Positions 9,463 through 19,867 of a DNA stretch of 64,000 nucleotides are shown here, piece by piece (the stretch's first letter is position 1; every line of letters starts with the position of its first letter). The position numbers were made by a program, and so were the translations under genes. This DNA comes from Pseudoalteromonas sp. XMcav2-N. GTDB lineage: Bacteria; Pseudomonadota; Gammaproteobacteria; Enterobacterales; Alteromonadaceae. Under the pieces are notes generated by a model. That model saw only the letters and a program-made list of their open reading frames with translations. It did no database searches and had not been told where the DNA came from. The DNA lies in contig NZ_JAMXSF010000005.1 of the NCBI RefSeq assembly GCF_024124545.1, positions 186,001-250,000 of the forward strand. Direction: 5' to 3'.

Positions 9463-10257
9463 ATGACGCAAGATACATCTTTAAGATTTGGTGGCATCGG
9501 CCGCTTGTATGGAGATACAGAGTTAACCTGGCTTGGCGAAGCCAGTTTCTGTGTTATCGGCATTGGCGGCGTGGGTAGCTGGGTGGCAGAGGCTCTGGCG
9601 CGTACTGGCATAGGTAAAATTACCCTGATCGATCTGGATGATATTTGCGTCACCAATGTCAATCGCCAGCTGCATGCAAAAACAGAGACCATAGGCCAGC
9701 CTAAGGTTGAAGCCATGCAGGCGCGTTGTCAGTCAATCAATCCGGATTGTCTGGTTGAGGTGATAGATGACTTTATCACCCTGGATAATATCAAAGAGCA
9801 TATTCAGGGTTTTGATTATGTTATCGACTGTATTGATGCAGTCAAAGAAAAAGCGGCGTTGATAGCCCACTGTAAGCGGCAAAAAATTCCGGTGATCACC
9901 ACAGGCGGCGCGGGTGGTCAGACAGATCCAAGTCTGATCTGTTATGGGGATGTGGCCAAAACCACCCATGACCCTTTGCTTGCAAAAGTCCGATACCTGC
10001 TGCGTAAGCAGTATAACTTTACCACCAATCCGAAGCGTAAGTTTGCTGTTGATTGTGTGTATTCCACCGAGCAACTGGTTTATCCAACAGGTGACGGTAG
10101 TGTCTGTAAAGCCAAACAAATGGCCGATGGCAGCAAGAACATGGACTGTGCGACCGGATTTGGTTCTGCAACTATGGTGACGGGCAGCTTTGGCTTTTTT
10201 GCTGCGGCAAAGGCTATTCGTAAGTACCTGGATAAGCGCGCGCGCGAAACGGGCTAA
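9463..10257 (+). CDS. tcdA: tRNA threonylcarbamoyladenosine dehydratase
   Basis: TcdA (CsdL, YgdL) converts t6A37 in tRNA to the cyclic form. It has the E1-like adenylation fold with VIGIGGVGSWVAEALAR and the ATP-binding aspartate stretch IDLDDICVTNVNRQ. 264 residues is the usual size. It is tail to tail with csdE and csdA; in E. coli the same three genes (csdA, csdE, csdL) form a linked sulfur-transfer unit, so the neighbourhood supports the assignment. Confidence 0.93.
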   Translation: MTQDTSLRFGGIGRLYGDTELTWLGEASFCVIGIGGVGSWVAEALARTGIGKITLIDLDDICVTNVNRQLHAKTETIGQPKVEAMQARCQSINPDCLVEVIDDFITLDNIKEHIQGFDYVIDCIDAVKEKAALIAHCKRQKIPVITTGGAGGQTDPSLICYGDVAKTTHDPLLAKVRYLLRKQYNFTTNPKRKFAVDCVYSTEQLVYPTGDGSVCKAKQMADGSKNMDCATGFGSATMVTGSFGFFAAAKAIRKYLDKRARETG

Positions 10258-10273
10258 TTCACTGTGAGTATTT

Positions 10274-10294
10274 CAGGTGCTATTGCAGCACCTG
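10274..10294. terminator. Candidate hairpin between convergent tcdA and csdE
   Basis: A perfect 8-bp stem, CAGGTGCT paired with AGCACCTG around a 5-nt loop, lies in the 22-bp gap and over the 3' end of csdE. It has no clear T-run on either side, so it may only be a weak bidirectional stop or chance structure. Confidence 0.3.
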
Positions 10295-10687
10295 GAGCTG
10301 TTGATGAATACGCTCTACTATAGCGCGCACCCCGTTGCCGCGAGACGGACTCAGGTGCTTGATCAGCCCCAGCTTATCAAACAGCTCATAGGCATCAAGC
10401 TTACCTGCTTCTTGCGGTAACTGGTTGTTATAACACGCAAGAATAATTGCCAGTAAACCTTTAACAATGCGGGTGTCAGAATCTGCAATAATGACCAGGC
10501 GTTGCTGTTGCTCATCCAGGTCAAGATGTAACCAGACTTTGCTTTCACAACCTTTCACCAACGCAGCATCCGTTTTAAGCGCATCCGGCATAGCCGGAAG
10601 TGCCTTGCCCAGAAGCATGATTTCGCGATACTTGCCTTGCCAGGCGCCGTGCTGCGCCAAGGTGTGCTCTATGTGTGATAAGTCCAT
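10280..10687 (-). CDS. csdE: SufE/CsdE-type sulfur acceptor protein
   Basis: The 135-residue protein accepts persulfide sulfur from the partner cysteine desulfurase. It shows the SufE family stretch VKGCESKVWLHLD, whose cysteine is the sulfur acceptor, and LSPSRGNGVRAI near the C-terminus. It starts two bases after the csdA stop, so the pair is an operon read csdA to csdE on the minus strand. The CsdE rather than SufE label follows from this pairing and from nearby tcdA, and from the absence of a suf operon here. Confidence 0.88.
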   Translation of the reverse strand: MDLSHIEHTLAQHGAWQGKYREIMLLGKALPAMPDALKTDAALVKGCESKVWLHLDLDEQQQRLVIIADSDTRIVKGLLAIILACYNNQLPQEAGKLDAYELFDKLGLIKHLSPSRGNGVRAIVERIHQQLQVLQ

Positions 10688-10689
10688 AA

Positions 10690-11913
10690 TTACTCTTCTA
10701 ATAAACTGATGGTGTCTTTCAGTGCAACAATAAACCGACGGATGTCTTGTTGGTTGTTGTAAAACGCCAGGCTGACACGAATGGTGCCTTCAATGCCCAG
10801 ATGTGCCATCAAAGGTTGTGTGCAGTGGTGGCCGCTTCTGGCAGCAATACCATGGGTATTGAGTAAGGTCGCCAGATCGTAATGGTGCTCGTTTTTGTAG
10901 CTAAAACTGACAGTGCCGACGTTGTTAGCGGTATCGCCCCAAATCCGGATCCCGTCAATTTCGTTTAGTTGCTGAAGCAGGCTTTGATACAGTGATTGTT
11001 CATGCCGGAATAATGCGTCATGATCTTGTGCTGCCAGGTAATCAAGGGCTGCGCCAAAGCCGATAACACCGGCAATATTAGGTGTGCCGGGCTCAAATTT
11101 TTCAGGCGCCGGGCGAAAGGTGGTGCCACTAAAACTGACAGTGTCTATCATTTCGCCACCGCTTTGATAAACGGGCAGGGCATTGAGCAACTCATAGCGA
11201 CCATACAGGCCACCCAAACCGGTTGGACCTAGTGCCTTATGTGCAGAAAACACATAAAAATCGCAATCAAGTTGCTGCAGATCCGGGCGCAAATGCAATA
11301 AAGATTGAGCGCCGTCTACCACAGTAACCGTGCCTGAGCTTTTACTGCGCGCTATCAGCGCTGCCACATCATTGATATTGCCCAGCGCATTCGAGGCATG
11401 GCAAATACTCATTACTTTGGGTTTTAATTTTTCTATCAGCGCTTTAGCTTGTTCAAGCTGGAGAATACCTTGTGCATCGACGGGCAATAACTCAATACGT
11501 GCACCTGTGCGCTGCGCCGCGAGTTGCCAGGGTACGATATTGGCGTGATGCTCCAAAGGAGACAACAAGATCACATCATCTTTTTTTAAGCTGTCGCTCA
11601 GGCCATACGCAATTAAATTCAAAGAGGCGGTAGCACCACTGGTCCAGACTATCTCCCGGCTTTGCACATTAAGAAATTGCGCTAATTTGGCCCGTACAGC
11701 CTCATAGGCCGTAGTTGCCTGCTCACTCAATGTGTGTAAACCTCGGTGTACGTTGGCGTTCTGAGACTGGTAAAAATTCTTTACAGCCTGGATCACCTGA
11801 TTGGGTTTCTGGGTGGTGGCTGCGGAGTCAAGATAACACAAAGGCTGGTCGTCAACCGAGACCTCAAAGATGGGGAAATCACGCCGAAGTTGTATGCAAG
11901 GGTTATCGTTCAA
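10690..11913 (-). CDS. csdA: Cysteine desulfurase, SufS/CsdA class
   Basis: This PLP enzyme removes sulfur from cysteine and passes it to CsdE. Visible features are CYLDSAATTQKP at the N-terminus, NVHRGLHTLS, the PLP lysine in FSAHKALGP and the catalytic cysteine in ARSGHHCTQPL. The class II pattern and 407-residue length fit CsdA/SufS rather than IscS. It begins the minus-strand csdA-csdE pair; a start ATG at 11913 follows AGGAGACCC. Confidence 0.93.
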   Translation of the reverse strand: MNDNPCIQLRRDFPIFEVSVDDQPLCYLDSAATTQKPNQVIQAVKNFYQSQNANVHRGLHTLSEQATTAYEAVRAKLAQFLNVQSREIVWTSGATASLNLIAYGLSDSLKKDDVILLSPLEHHANIVPWQLAAQRTGARIELLPVDAQGILQLEQAKALIEKLKPKVMSICHASNALGNINDVAALIARSKSSGTVTVVDGAQSLLHLRPDLQQLDCDFYVFSAHKALGPTGLGGLYGRYELLNALPVYQSGGEMIDTVSFSGTTFRPAPEKFEPGTPNIAGVIGFGAALDYLAAQDHDALFRHEQSLYQSLLQQLNEIDGIRIWGDTANNVGTVSFSYKNEHHYDLATLLNTHGIAARSGHHCTQPLMAHLGIEGTIRVSLAFYNNQQDIRRFIVALKDTISLLEE

Positions 11914-12043
11914 AAGGGTCTCCTACTGCGCCTGAGCAGGCGGATTCTACCGGATTTATATGGGCTTGCAAGTCTGCCTGAAGACCTGGCACAAAAAAGG
12001 GCTGCCAATGGCAACCCTTTTCAAAGTGTCAGTTAAGCGATGC

Positions 12044-13330
12044 TTATCTGTCACCTTCTTTTTTGTAGTCACGTGCCGTGTAGCCAGTGTACAACTGACG
12101 TGGACGACCAATCTTGTGGCCAGGCTGAGACAGCATTTCGTTCCAGTGTGAGATCCAGCCAACAGTACGAGACATAGCGAAAATCACAGTGAACATGCTG
12201 GTCGGAATACCGATAGCCTTCAGGATGATACCTGAGTAGAAATCAACATTCGGGTACAGCTTCTTCTCAACGAAGTACGGGTCTTCCAGTGCGATCTGCT
12301 CAAGCTTCATTGCAACGTCAAGCAATGGATCCTGAATGTTCAGCTCTTTCAGAACTTCGTGACAAGTTTGACGCATTACGGTCGCACGCGGATCGAAGTT
12401 TTTGTATACGCGGTGACCAAAACCCATCAGACGGAACGGGTCGTTCTTGTCTTTTGCTTTTGCAACGTATTCGTCGATACGGTCAACAGTACCAATTTCT
12501 TCCAGCATGTTCAGACACGCTTCGTTTGCACCACCGTGCGCAGGACCCCATAGTGACGCGATACCCGCTGCGATACATGCATAAGGATTAGCGCCTGAAG
12601 AACCAGCAAGACGTACCGTTGAAGTAGACGCGTTTTGCTCATGGTCTGCGTGTAGCATGAAGATACGGTCCATTGCTTTAGCCAGTACAGGGTTAACCTT
12701 GTACTCTTCAGCAGGGACTGAGAACATCATGTGCAGGAAGTTTTCTGCGTAGCTCAGGTCGTTACGTGGGTAAACGAACGGCTGGCCTGTGTTGTACTTG
12801 TACGCCATCGCAGCAATGGTAGGCAGTTTAGCAACCAGTTTGATTGCACAACGCATACGCTGATCTGCGTCTGAGATGTCCAGGTCGTCGTGATAGAACG
12901 AAGACAATGCACCAACCACACCACACAGCATCGCCATTGGGTGAGAATCAACGCGGAAGCCCTGGAAGAACGAAGCAATTTTCTCATGCAGCATAGTGTT
13001 GTGCGTGATGTTCTTTGCAAATTCTTCAAGTTGCGCATCGTCTGGTAATTCACCGTTCAGAAGCAGGTAGCACAGCTCAATGTAGTTAGATTGCTCTGCT
13101 AATTGCTCGATTGGGTAACCACGGTGTAGTAGTACACCCTTTGCACCATCGATATAAGTAATAGATGATTCGCAAGAGCCAGTCGACATAAAACCAGGGT
13201 CGTATGTGAAGAAGCCGTGAGCGCCAAGTGTGCGGACGTCGACTACGTCCTGGCCAGCAGTGCCAGAGTAGATCGGGAGTTCGATCGGATCATGACCATC
13301 GATATGGACTGTGGCTTTCTTATCTGCCAT
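12044..13330 (-). CDS. gltA: Citrate synthase (type II, hexameric class)
   Basis: GltA condenses acetyl-CoA and oxaloacetate to citrate. The 428-residue sequence has the active-site stretches [26 protein letters not shown] and a conserved aspartate/arginine region in [13 protein letters not shown] and [12 protein letters not shown]. Codons are strongly biased to highly expressed forms, as in the sdh/suc genes. A good ribosome binding site, AGGAGA, precedes the ATG. The gene is divergent from sdhC across a 411-bp regulatory gap, the usual arrangement in gammaproteobacteria. Confidence 0.96.
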   Translation of the reverse strand: MADKKATVHIDGHDPIELPIYSGTAGQDVVDVRTLGAHGFFTYDPGFMSTGSCESSITYIDGAKGVLLHRGYPIEQLAEQSNYIELCYLLLNGELPDDAQLEEFAKNITHNTMLHEKIASFFQGFRVDSHPMAMLCGVVGALSSFYHDDLDISDADQRMRCAIKLVAKLPTIAAMAYKYNTGQPFVYPRNDLSYAENFLHMMFSVPAEEYKVNPVLAKAMDRIFMLHADHEQNASTSTVRLAGSSGANPYACIAAGIASLWGPAHGGANEACLNMLEEIGTVDRIDEYVAKAKDKNDPFRLMGFGHRVYKNFDPRATVMRQTCHEVLKELNIQDPLLDVAMKLEQIALEDPYFVEKKLYPNVDFYSGIILKAIGIPTSMFTVIFAMSRTVGWISHWNEMLSQPGHKIGRPRQLYTGYTARDYKKEGDR

Positions 13331-13531
13331 CTATTTATCTCCTATGAAATAACAATATTCTGATTGTTATGTTGTGATACTAATGTTAAGCAAATTCAGA
13401 TCATTCTAACTTAAAATAGGGGTGGAAAGTCAATTTTTCTGAGAATTATGCAGAAATGTATGATAAATATTCTACGCCGTTTAAATATTATACCATCGGC
13501 TAATTCGCAAGCGTCTCAATCTAAACAAGAA

Positions 13532-13560
13532 TTGTAAAAGGCCGCTCGGCCTTATATACT
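13532..13560 (+). promoter_or_regulatory. Candidate sigma-70 promoter for sdhCDAB with palindrome in spacer
   Basis: TTGTAA at 13532-13537 and TATACT at 13555-13560 are 17 bp apart. The spacer contains a perfect inverted repeat, AAGGCC-GCTC-GGCCTT at 13538-13553. The element lies 182 bp before the sdhC start in the 411-bp gltA/sdhC gap. The remainder of the gap (13331-13531) is AT-rich and should hold the gltA promoter on the other strand, but no clear hexamers stand out there. The assignment is by pattern only. Confidence 0.4.
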
Positions 13561-13741
13561 ATCTACGGTTTTATACCGTGTCGTCTGTGGGTAAACCTAT
13601 TTTTACATTGGCATTTTCACAAAGTGAACCGCTCAGTGTTTAAACAGGTATATCTAGAGTGTGCCATTTGTGCAACCAGCGCAAGTGGTTTTATAAAAAC
13701 AAGTAGATGAGCTCCTTTGTGAGCAAGATGGGCAAGTAACT

Positions 13742-14119
13742 GTGAAAAAGCAAAGACCTGTAAATCTAGATCTTACGACTATATCTATGCCACCTACGGC
13801 AAAAGCGTCGATTTTGCACCGTATCACCGGTGTTGCGTTATTCTTCGCATTGACCTTTGTCATTTGGGCGTGGTCTGAGTCTCTTTCTTCTCCTGAAGGG
13901 TTTGAATTTGTTAAAGAGCTAATGACTGGCTTTATTGCAAAATTCATTGCGTGGGGCACCCTGACTGTATTGTCTTACCACATCATTGGTGGCGTACGTC
14001 ACATGATCCAAGACATGGGTCACTGGGAAGAATTAGAATCGGGCAACACCAGTGCAAAAATCGCATTGGCGCTGTGGGTAATCGTAGCCATTCTGGCAGG
14101 AGTGTGGATATGGTCTTAA
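13742..14119 (+). CDS. sdhC: Succinate dehydrogenase cytochrome b556 subunit
   Basis: SdhC is one of the two membrane anchors that bind haem b and quinone in complex II. The sequence starts with a GTG, reads MKKQRPVNLDL, and contains SILHRITGVALFF, the SdhC signature, then three membrane segments and the haem ligand region SYHIIGGVRHMIQD. It overlaps sdhD by ten bases. 125 residues is normal. Confidence 0.95.
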   Translation: MKKQRPVNLDLTTISMPPTAKASILHRITGVALFFALTFVIWAWSESLSSPEGFEFVKELMTGFIAKFIAWGTLTVLSYHIIGGVRHMIQDMGHWEELESGNTSAKIALALWVIVAILAGVWIWS

Positions 14120-14457
14120 ATCAAGCAACTCTGAAGCGCGACGGTGTGCAAGACTATGTGTCATTGCGCGCGACTGCACTAATCATCCTGGCTTATTCGG
14201 TATTTATCGTTGGCTATTTTCTGCTAACGCCCGAAATCAGCTATGAAGCCTGGACAGGTTTATTCTCAAACCTGGCTGTTAAAGCGGCAACTTTCATCAC
14301 ACTGGTATGCATCATGGTCCACACTCGCATTGGCTTGTGGCAGGTTCTGACGGACTACGTTAAGTGTTCAACGATGCGTTCTGTGCTGGGCTTTGTACTT
14401 AATCTGATGGCACTGGCGTATGTTGCTGTTGGCCTGTTTGTATTGTGGGGTGTTTAA
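14110..14457 (+). CDS. sdhD: Succinate dehydrogenase membrane anchor subunit
   Basis: The 115-residue product begins MVLNQATLKRDGVQDYVSLR and has three membrane helices, with VHTRIGLWQVLTDYV near the third, matching SdhD. The frame is open further upstream, but the ATG at 14110, overlapping the end of sdhC, gives the family start. The stop codon is directly followed by the sdhA GTG, consistent with tight coupling. Confidence 0.93.
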   Translation: MVLNQATLKRDGVQDYVSLRATALIILAYSVFIVGYFLLTPEISYEAWTGLFSNLAVKAATFITLVCIMVHTRIGLWQVLTDYVKCSTMRSVLGFVLNLMALAYVAVGLFVLWGV

Positions 14458-16230
14458 GTGAAATATAATGTTCGTGAATTTGACGCTGTTGTAGTTGGCG
14501 CCGGTGGTGCTGGCATGCGTGCAGCGCTTGCGATTTCTGAGTCAGGCAAAACTTGTGCATTGATCTCTAAAGTATTCCCGACACGTTCTCATACGGTATC
14601 TGCACAGGGTGGTATCACAGTTGCGCTGGGTAACTCCCACGAAGACAACTGGGAATGGCACATGTACGACACGGTAAAGGGTTCTGATTACATTGGTGAC
14701 CAGGATGCCATCGAGTACATGACCAAGACGGGTCCTGAGGCAATCACTGAACTTGAAAACATGGGTCTGCCTTTCTCTCGTTTCGAGAACGGCCGTGTTT
14801 ATCAGCGTCCTTTCGGTGGTCAGTCTAAGAATTTTGGTGGTGAGCAGGCTGCACGTACGGCAGCAGCGGCAGACCGTACAGGTCACGCATTGCTACACTG
14901 CTTGTACCAGCAAAACGTTAAGAACAAAACAAACGTTTTCTCTGAGTGGTACGCACTTGATTTGGTTAAAAACGACAAAGGCGACGTAGTCGGTGTAACT
15001 GCAATCGATATCGAAAGCGGCGAAGTTGTTTACTTCAAGTCTAAAGCGGTTGTTTTGGCAACCGGTGGTGCAGGTCGTATCTACGCATCAACCACTAACG
15101 CACACATCAATACTGGTGACGGTGTTGGTATGGCGGTTCGCGCTGGCATCTCTATGCAGGACATGGAAATGTGGCAGTTCCACCCAACCGGTATCGCGGG
15201 TGCGGGTACGCTGGTAACTGAAGGTTGTCGTGGTGAAGGTGGATACCTTCTTAATAAAGACGGCGAGCGTTTCATGGAACGTTATGCGCCTAACGCGAAA
15301 GACCTTGCGGGTCGTGACGTTGTTGCGCGTGCAATGATGACCGAAATCCGTGAAGGCCGTGGTTGTGAAGGCCCTTGGGGTACTCACATTAAGCTTAAGC
15401 TTGACCACCTTGGTGAAGAAATGCTTAACCTGCGTCTGCCTGGCGTATGTGACTTGTCAAAGACATTCGCACACGTTGACCCGGCTAAAGAGCCAATCCC
15501 GGTTATCCCAACCTGTCACTACATGATGGGTGGTGTACCGACCAACGTTAATGGTCAGGTACTAAACGTGAATGAAAACGGCGAAGAGCGCATCATTGAA
15601 GGTCTGTTCGCGGTTGGTGAAATCGCGTGTGTATCTGTACACGGTGCAAACCGTCTGGGTGGTAACTCACTGCTTGACCTGGTTGTATTCGGTCGTGCGG
15701 CAGGTAACTTCCTGGGTACTTACCTGCAAGGCTTCGAGTCTACAGGTGATGCATCTTCTGACGACGTTGAGCAGGCATTTGCACGCTTCAACCGTTGGGA
15801 GTCTTCAGAGAAAGGCAAAGGCGAAGATCCGGTTCAGATCAAGAAAGATCTACAAGAATGTATGCAGCTTAACTTCTCGGTATTCCGTGAAGGTGATGCG
15901 ATGGCAGATGGTCTTAAAGAACTTAAAGAGATCCGTGAGCGTCTTAAGTTTGCGCGTCTTGACGACAAGTCTACTGAGTTCAACACCCAGCGTATCGAGT
16001 GCTTAGAGCTTGATAACCTGATGGAAACAGCTTATTCAACAGCCGTTGCAGCTAACTTCCGTACAGAAAGCCGTGGTGCGCACTCGCGCTTTGACTTCCC
16101 TGAGCGTGACGACGAGAACTGGCTGTGCCACTCTCTGCATCACCCAGAGTCAGACACGATGACTAAGCGTGAAGTAAACTTTGCGCCTAAGACTCGTGAA
16201 GCATTCCCACCGAAAGCACGTACATACTAG
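14458..16230 (+). CDS. sdhA: Succinate dehydrogenase flavoprotein subunit
   Basis: SdhA oxidises succinate to fumarate. FAD binding is seen in [14 protein letters not shown], and the histidine that carries covalent FAD is in [10 protein letters not shown] (near residue 45). The active-site stretches [15 protein letters not shown] and [17 protein letters not shown] are intact. It has 590 residues and a GTG start immediately after the sdhD stop. The codon bias indicates high expression. Confidence 0.97.
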   Translation: MKYNVREFDAVVVGAGGAGMRAALAISESGKTCALISKVFPTRSHTVSAQGGITVALGNSHEDNWEWHMYDTVKGSDYIGDQDAIEYMTKTGPEAITELENMGLPFSRFENGRVYQRPFGGQSKNFGGEQAARTAAAADRTGHALLHCLYQQNVKNKTNVFSEWYALDLVKNDKGDVVGVTAIDIESGEVVYFKSKAVVLATGGAGRIYASTTNAHINTGDGVGMAVRAGISMQDMEMWQFHPTGIAGAGTLVTEGCRGEGGYLLNKDGERFMERYAPNAKDLAGRDVVARAMMTEIREGRGCEGPWGTHIKLKLDHLGEEMLNLRLPGVCDLSKTFAHVDPAKEPIPVIPTCHYMMGGVPTNVNGQVLNVNENGEERIIEGLFAVGEIACVSVHGANRLGGNSLLDLVVFGRAAGNFLGTYLQGFESTGDASSDDVEQAFARFNRWESSEKGKGEDPVQIKKDLQECMQLNFSVFREGDAMADGLKELKEIRERLKFARLDDKSTEFNTQRIECLELDNLMETAYSTAVAANFRTESRGAHSRFDFPERDDENWLCHSLHHPESDTMTKREVNFAPKTREAFPPKARTY

Positions 16231-16240
16231 GAGCTAAGCG

Positions 16241-16960
16241 ATGGCAACTTTAGAATTATCTGTTTATCGTTACAACCCTGACGTAGATTCAGCACCTCGT
16301 ATGCAAGATTACAAGCTGGAGGTTGAAGAAGGTCGTGACATGATGGTGCTAGATGCACTGTTAATGTTGAAAGAACAAGATCCAACACTGTCTTTCCGTC
16401 GTTCATGCCGTGAAGGTGTGTGTGGTTCAGACGGTGTAAACATGAATGGTAAGAACGGTCTGGCTTGTATCACTCCTTTATCTGCATTGCAAAAAGGTGG
16501 CAAAGGCAAGATCATCGTTCGTCCATTACCGGGTCTGCCAGTGATCCGTGACCTGGTTATCGACATGAGCCAGTTCTACACTCAGTACGAGAAGGTAAAA
16601 CCTTACCTGATCAACGACAAGCCAACCGGCGGTGAAGAGCGTCTTCAAAGCATTGAAGAGCGTGACAAACTGGATGGTCTGTACGAGTGTATTCTGTGTG
16701 CATGTTGTTCAACGTCATGTCCGTCGTTCTGGTGGAACCCAGATAAATTTATCGGTCCTGCGGGCCTTCTTCACGCGTATCGTTTCCTGGCTGACAGCCG
16801 TGATACTGCGACAGAAGAGCGTCTTGCTGACCTTGACGACGCGTTCAGCGTCTTCCGCTGTCACAGTATCATGAACTGTGTAAGCGTTTGTCCGAAAGGC
16901 TTGAATCCTACTAAGGCGATCGGACACATTAAATCTATGTTGTTAAATCGTTCGGTTTAA
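16241..16960 (+). CDS. sdhB: Succinate dehydrogenase iron-sulfur subunit
   Basis: SdhB passes electrons from FAD to quinone through three clusters. The [2Fe-2S] ligands are in CREGVCGSDGVNMNG, the [4Fe-4S] ligands in CILCACCSTSCP and the [3Fe-4S] ligands in CHSIMNCVSVCPKG. The 239-residue length is typical. The gene begins ten bases after sdhA with GGAGCTAAGCG as ribosome binding site. Confidence 0.97.
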   Translation: MATLELSVYRYNPDVDSAPRMQDYKLEVEEGRDMMVLDALLMLKEQDPTLSFRRSCREGVCGSDGVNMNGKNGLACITPLSALQKGGKGKIIVRPLPGLPVIRDLVIDMSQFYTQYEKVKPYLINDKPTGGEERLQSIEERDKLDGLYECILCACCSTSCPSFWWNPDKFIGPAGLLHAYRFLADSRDTATEERLADLDDAFSVFRCHSIMNCVSVCPKGLNPTKAIGHIKSMLLNRSV

Positions 16961-16978
16961 TACATATTTAAATCTACA

Positions 16979-17008
16979 GATGGCATGCTCAGCATGCCAT
17001 CTTGTTTT
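16979..17008 (+). terminator. Hairpin between sdhB and sucA
   Basis: A perfect 10-bp stem, GATGGCATGC paired with GCATGCCATC around TCA, is followed by TTGTTTT. It may terminate part of the sdh transcription or protect the sdh mRNA 3' end while allowing some read-through to sucA, which starts 36 bp later. Confidence 0.6.
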
Positions 17009-17043
17009 CGTTTAAGTTTCTGCGCTAGAAAAAGGGCTAATAA

Positions 17044-19857
17044 ATGCACGAAGGTGTGATGAAGGCATGGCTGGAATCTTCGCACTTATACGGCGGCAAC
17101 GTTGCATATGTTGAAGATTTATATGAGGCGTATCTTGATGATGCGGCTTCAGTGCCAGAAGAATGGCGAGAAGTGTTTGATCAACTGCCAAAGGTAGAAG
17201 GCGTTGACGTTGATGTTAAGCATTCGGAGATCAAGTCTCAGTTTGCTGACCTTGCTAAAAACAAACACAGAGAAGTAATCGTTTCTGCAGAAGGTGCGGC
17301 AGATGCAAAACAGGTTCGTGTTTTGCAGCTTATTAATGCATTCAGATTCAGAGGTCACCAAAACGCAAACCTGGATCCTTTGGGTCTATGGCAGCGTGAT
17401 CGAGTTCGCGAACTCGACCTGGCCTATCATGATTTAGATAATGCCGACCTGGAAAAAGAATATAACGTTGGCTCTTTTGCTTCAGGCCAAGAGACAATGA
17501 AGTTAAAAGACTTATACAACGCACTGAAAACCACTTACTGTGGCTCTGTTGGTGCCGAGTATATGCACATTACTTCAACAGAAGAAAAACGTTGGTTACA
17601 GCAACGCATCGAATCTACCTTCGCACAGCCTAAATTCAACAAAGAAACTAAGCTTCGCATTCTAAAAGGCCTGACCGCTGCTGATGGTCTGGAAAAATAT
17701 TTAGGTGCTAAATTCCCAGGCGCAAAACGTTTCTCACTGGAAGGCGGTGATGCACTGGTTCCTATGCTGAAAGAGCTGGTACATCGTGCCGGTGAAAGTG
17801 GCCAGGAAGAAGTGGTCATTGGTATGGCGCACCGTGGTCGTCTGAACGTATTGGTCAACGTACTGGGTAAAAACCCACAAGTACTGTTTGACGAGTTCGC
17901 GGGCAAATACGGCGAATCAGCTGGCTCTGGTGACGTAAAATACCACATGGGTTACTCTTCAGACTTCGCAACGCAGGGCGGCAACGTTCACATGGCGCTG
18001 GCGTTTAACCCGTCACACCTTGAGATCGTTAACCCTGTGGTTATGGGGTCGGTGCGTGCACGTCTTGACCGTCTTAACTGTAAGAGCGGTTCTAAAGCAC
18101 TTCCTATCACTATTCACGGTGACTCAGCCATCGCCGGCCAGGGCGTAGTACAAGAGACATTCAACATGTCTCAGACGCGTGCTTATGGTGTGGGTGGTTC
18201 AATCCGCATCGTGGTGAACAACCAGGTTGGTTTCACGACCTCAAACCAGGAAGACACGCGTTCAACAGAGTACTGTACTGACATCGCTAAGATGGTTCAG
18301 GCGCCAATTTTCCACGTTAACGCGGATGACCCGGAAGCGGTTGCGTTCGTGACGCAAGTTGCCCTTGATTTCCGTAACAAGTTTAAGCGCGATGTAGTAA
18401 TCGACTTGGTTTGTTACCGTCGTCATGGCCACAACGAAGCCGATGAGCCAAATGCAACTCAGCCTCTGATGTATCAGAAAATCAAGAAGCACCCGGTACC
18501 ACGTCAGATTTATGCTGACAGATTGGTCGCAGAAGGCGCTTTGAGTGCTGATGAAGCGAAAACGCTGGCAGATGACTACCGTAACGGTCTGGATAAAGGT
18601 CAGATCGTGGTTGAAGAAATTCAACCTGAGACCAAGCACTCTTCAGACTGGTCTAAGTACGTTGGTCACGACTGGGATACCGATTACGAGGCAAGTGTTC
18701 CAGTTGAAAAGCTGAAAGAGTTAAGCGAAAAAATTTCGACTTACCCGGCTGATCACAAAGCACAGTCGCGCGTTAAGAAAATCTACGACGACCGTAAGAC
18801 CATGGCCAGTGGCGAGAAGCTACTTGACTGGGGTATGGCAGAAACGCTTGCTTATGCAACCTTGGTAGATCAGGGTACAGACATTCGTCTGACTGGTCAG
18901 GATTCAGGTCGTGGTACTTTCTTCCACCGTCATGCGGTTGTTCACAACCAGGCTGATGCTTCAACTTACCTGCCGTTGCAAAACGTTCGTGACGATCAGG
19001 GTCTGTTTGAAGTATATGACTCAGTATTGTCTGAAGAAGCAGTACTGGCGTTCGAATACGGTTACGCAACTGCTGAGCCAACTTCATTGGTACTGTGGGA
19101 AGCACAATTTGGTGACTTCGCTAACGGTGCCCAGGTAGTATTCGACCAATTCCTGAGCTCAGGTGAACAAAAGTGGGGCCGTCTGTGTGGTCTGACTTTA
19201 TTACTGCCACATGGCTACGAAGGTCAGGGTCCAGAGCACAGCTCAGCGCGTCTTGAGCGTTACCTGCAACTGTGTGCAGACCACAACATGCAAGTGTGTG
19301 TACCAAGTACGCCAGCACAGGTTTATGCTATGTTACGTCGTCAGTCAGTACGTCCTCTGCGTCGTCCACTGATTGTTATGACACCAAAATCTTTACTTCG
19401 TCATCCTCTGGCTGTATCCAGCCTGGAAGAGTTGTCTGAAGGTGTTTTCCACAACATGATCGACGAGATTGACGACATCAATCCTGAAAACGTCGAGCGC
19501 GTTGTGTTCTGTAGCGGTAAAGTGTACTACGAATTGCTACAGGAGCGTCGCAAGCAAGAGCTGAATAACGTCGCTATCGTTCGTGTGGAGCAGCTATATC
19601 CGTTCCCGCACAAAGAGATGGACGAGATCATGGCTCGCTACCAGCACGTTAAAGACTTCGTATGGTGTCAGGAAGAGCCTCAAAACCAAGGTGCCTGGTA
19701 CTGTTCACAACACCATTTCTGGGAAGCTATCCCAAGTGGTGCGAAGTTGACTTACGCCGGTCGTAAAGCTGCAGCAGCGCCTGCATGTGGCTATATGTCG
19801 ACCCATACAAAAGAACAAAATGCGTTGATTGCTGACGCTTTAACTATTAAGAAATAA
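17044..19857 (+). CDS. sucA: 2-oxoglutarate dehydrogenase E1 component
   Basis: SucA is the thiamine-diphosphate-dependent decarboxylase of the 2-oxoglutarate dehydrogenase complex. The 937 residues start with the short N-terminal region containing [13 protein letters not shown]. The chain includes the conserved [14 protein letters not shown] stretch, the [14 protein letters not shown] and the ThDP/Mg region, and ends in the transketolase-like C-terminal domain. Ten bases separate it from sucB. The codon bias is strong. Confidence 0.97.
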   Translation: MHEGVMKAWLESSHLYGGNVAYVEDLYEAYLDDAASVPEEWREVFDQLPKVEGVDVDVKHSEIKSQFADLAKNKHREVIVSAEGAADAKQVRVLQLINAFRFRGHQNANLDPLGLWQRDRVRELDLAYHDLDNADLEKEYNVGSFASGQETMKLKDLYNALKTTYCGSVGAEYMHITSTEEKRWLQQRIESTFAQPKFNKETKLRILKGLTAADGLEKYLGAKFPGAKRFSLEGGDALVPMLKELVHRAGESGQEEVVIGMAHRGRLNVLVNVLGKNPQVLFDEFAGKYGESAGSGDVKYHMGYSSDFATQGGNVHMALAFNPSHLEIVNPVVMGSVRARLDRLNCKSGSKALPITIHGDSAIAGQGVVQETFNMSQTRAYGVGGSIRIVVNNQVGFTTSNQEDTRSTEYCTDIAKMVQAPIFHVNADDPEAVAFVTQVALDFRNKFKRDVVIDLVCYRRHGHNEADEPNATQPLMYQKIKKHPVPRQIYADRLVAEGALSADEAKTLADDYRNGLDKGQIVVEEIQPETKHSSDWSKYVGHDWDTDYEASVPVEKLKELSEKISTYPADHKAQSRVKKIYDDRKTMASGEKLLDWGMAETLAYATLVDQGTDIRLTGQDSGRGTFFHRHAVVHNQADASTYLPLQNVRDDQGLFEVYDSVLSEEAVLAFEYGYATAEPTSLVLWEAQFGDFANGAQVVFDQFLSSGEQKWGRLCGLTLLLPHGYEGQGPEHSSARLERYLQLCADHNMQVCVPSTPAQVYAMLRRQSVRPLRRPLIVMTPKSLLRHPLAVSSLEELSEGVFHNMIDEIDDINPENVERVVFCSGKVYYELLQERRKQELNNVAIVRVEQLYPFPHKEMDEIMARYQHVKDFVWCQEEPQNQGAWYCSQHHFWEAIPSGAKLTYAGRKAAAAPACGYMSTHTKEQNALIADALTIKK

Positions 19858-19867
19858 GGAATTAGAG

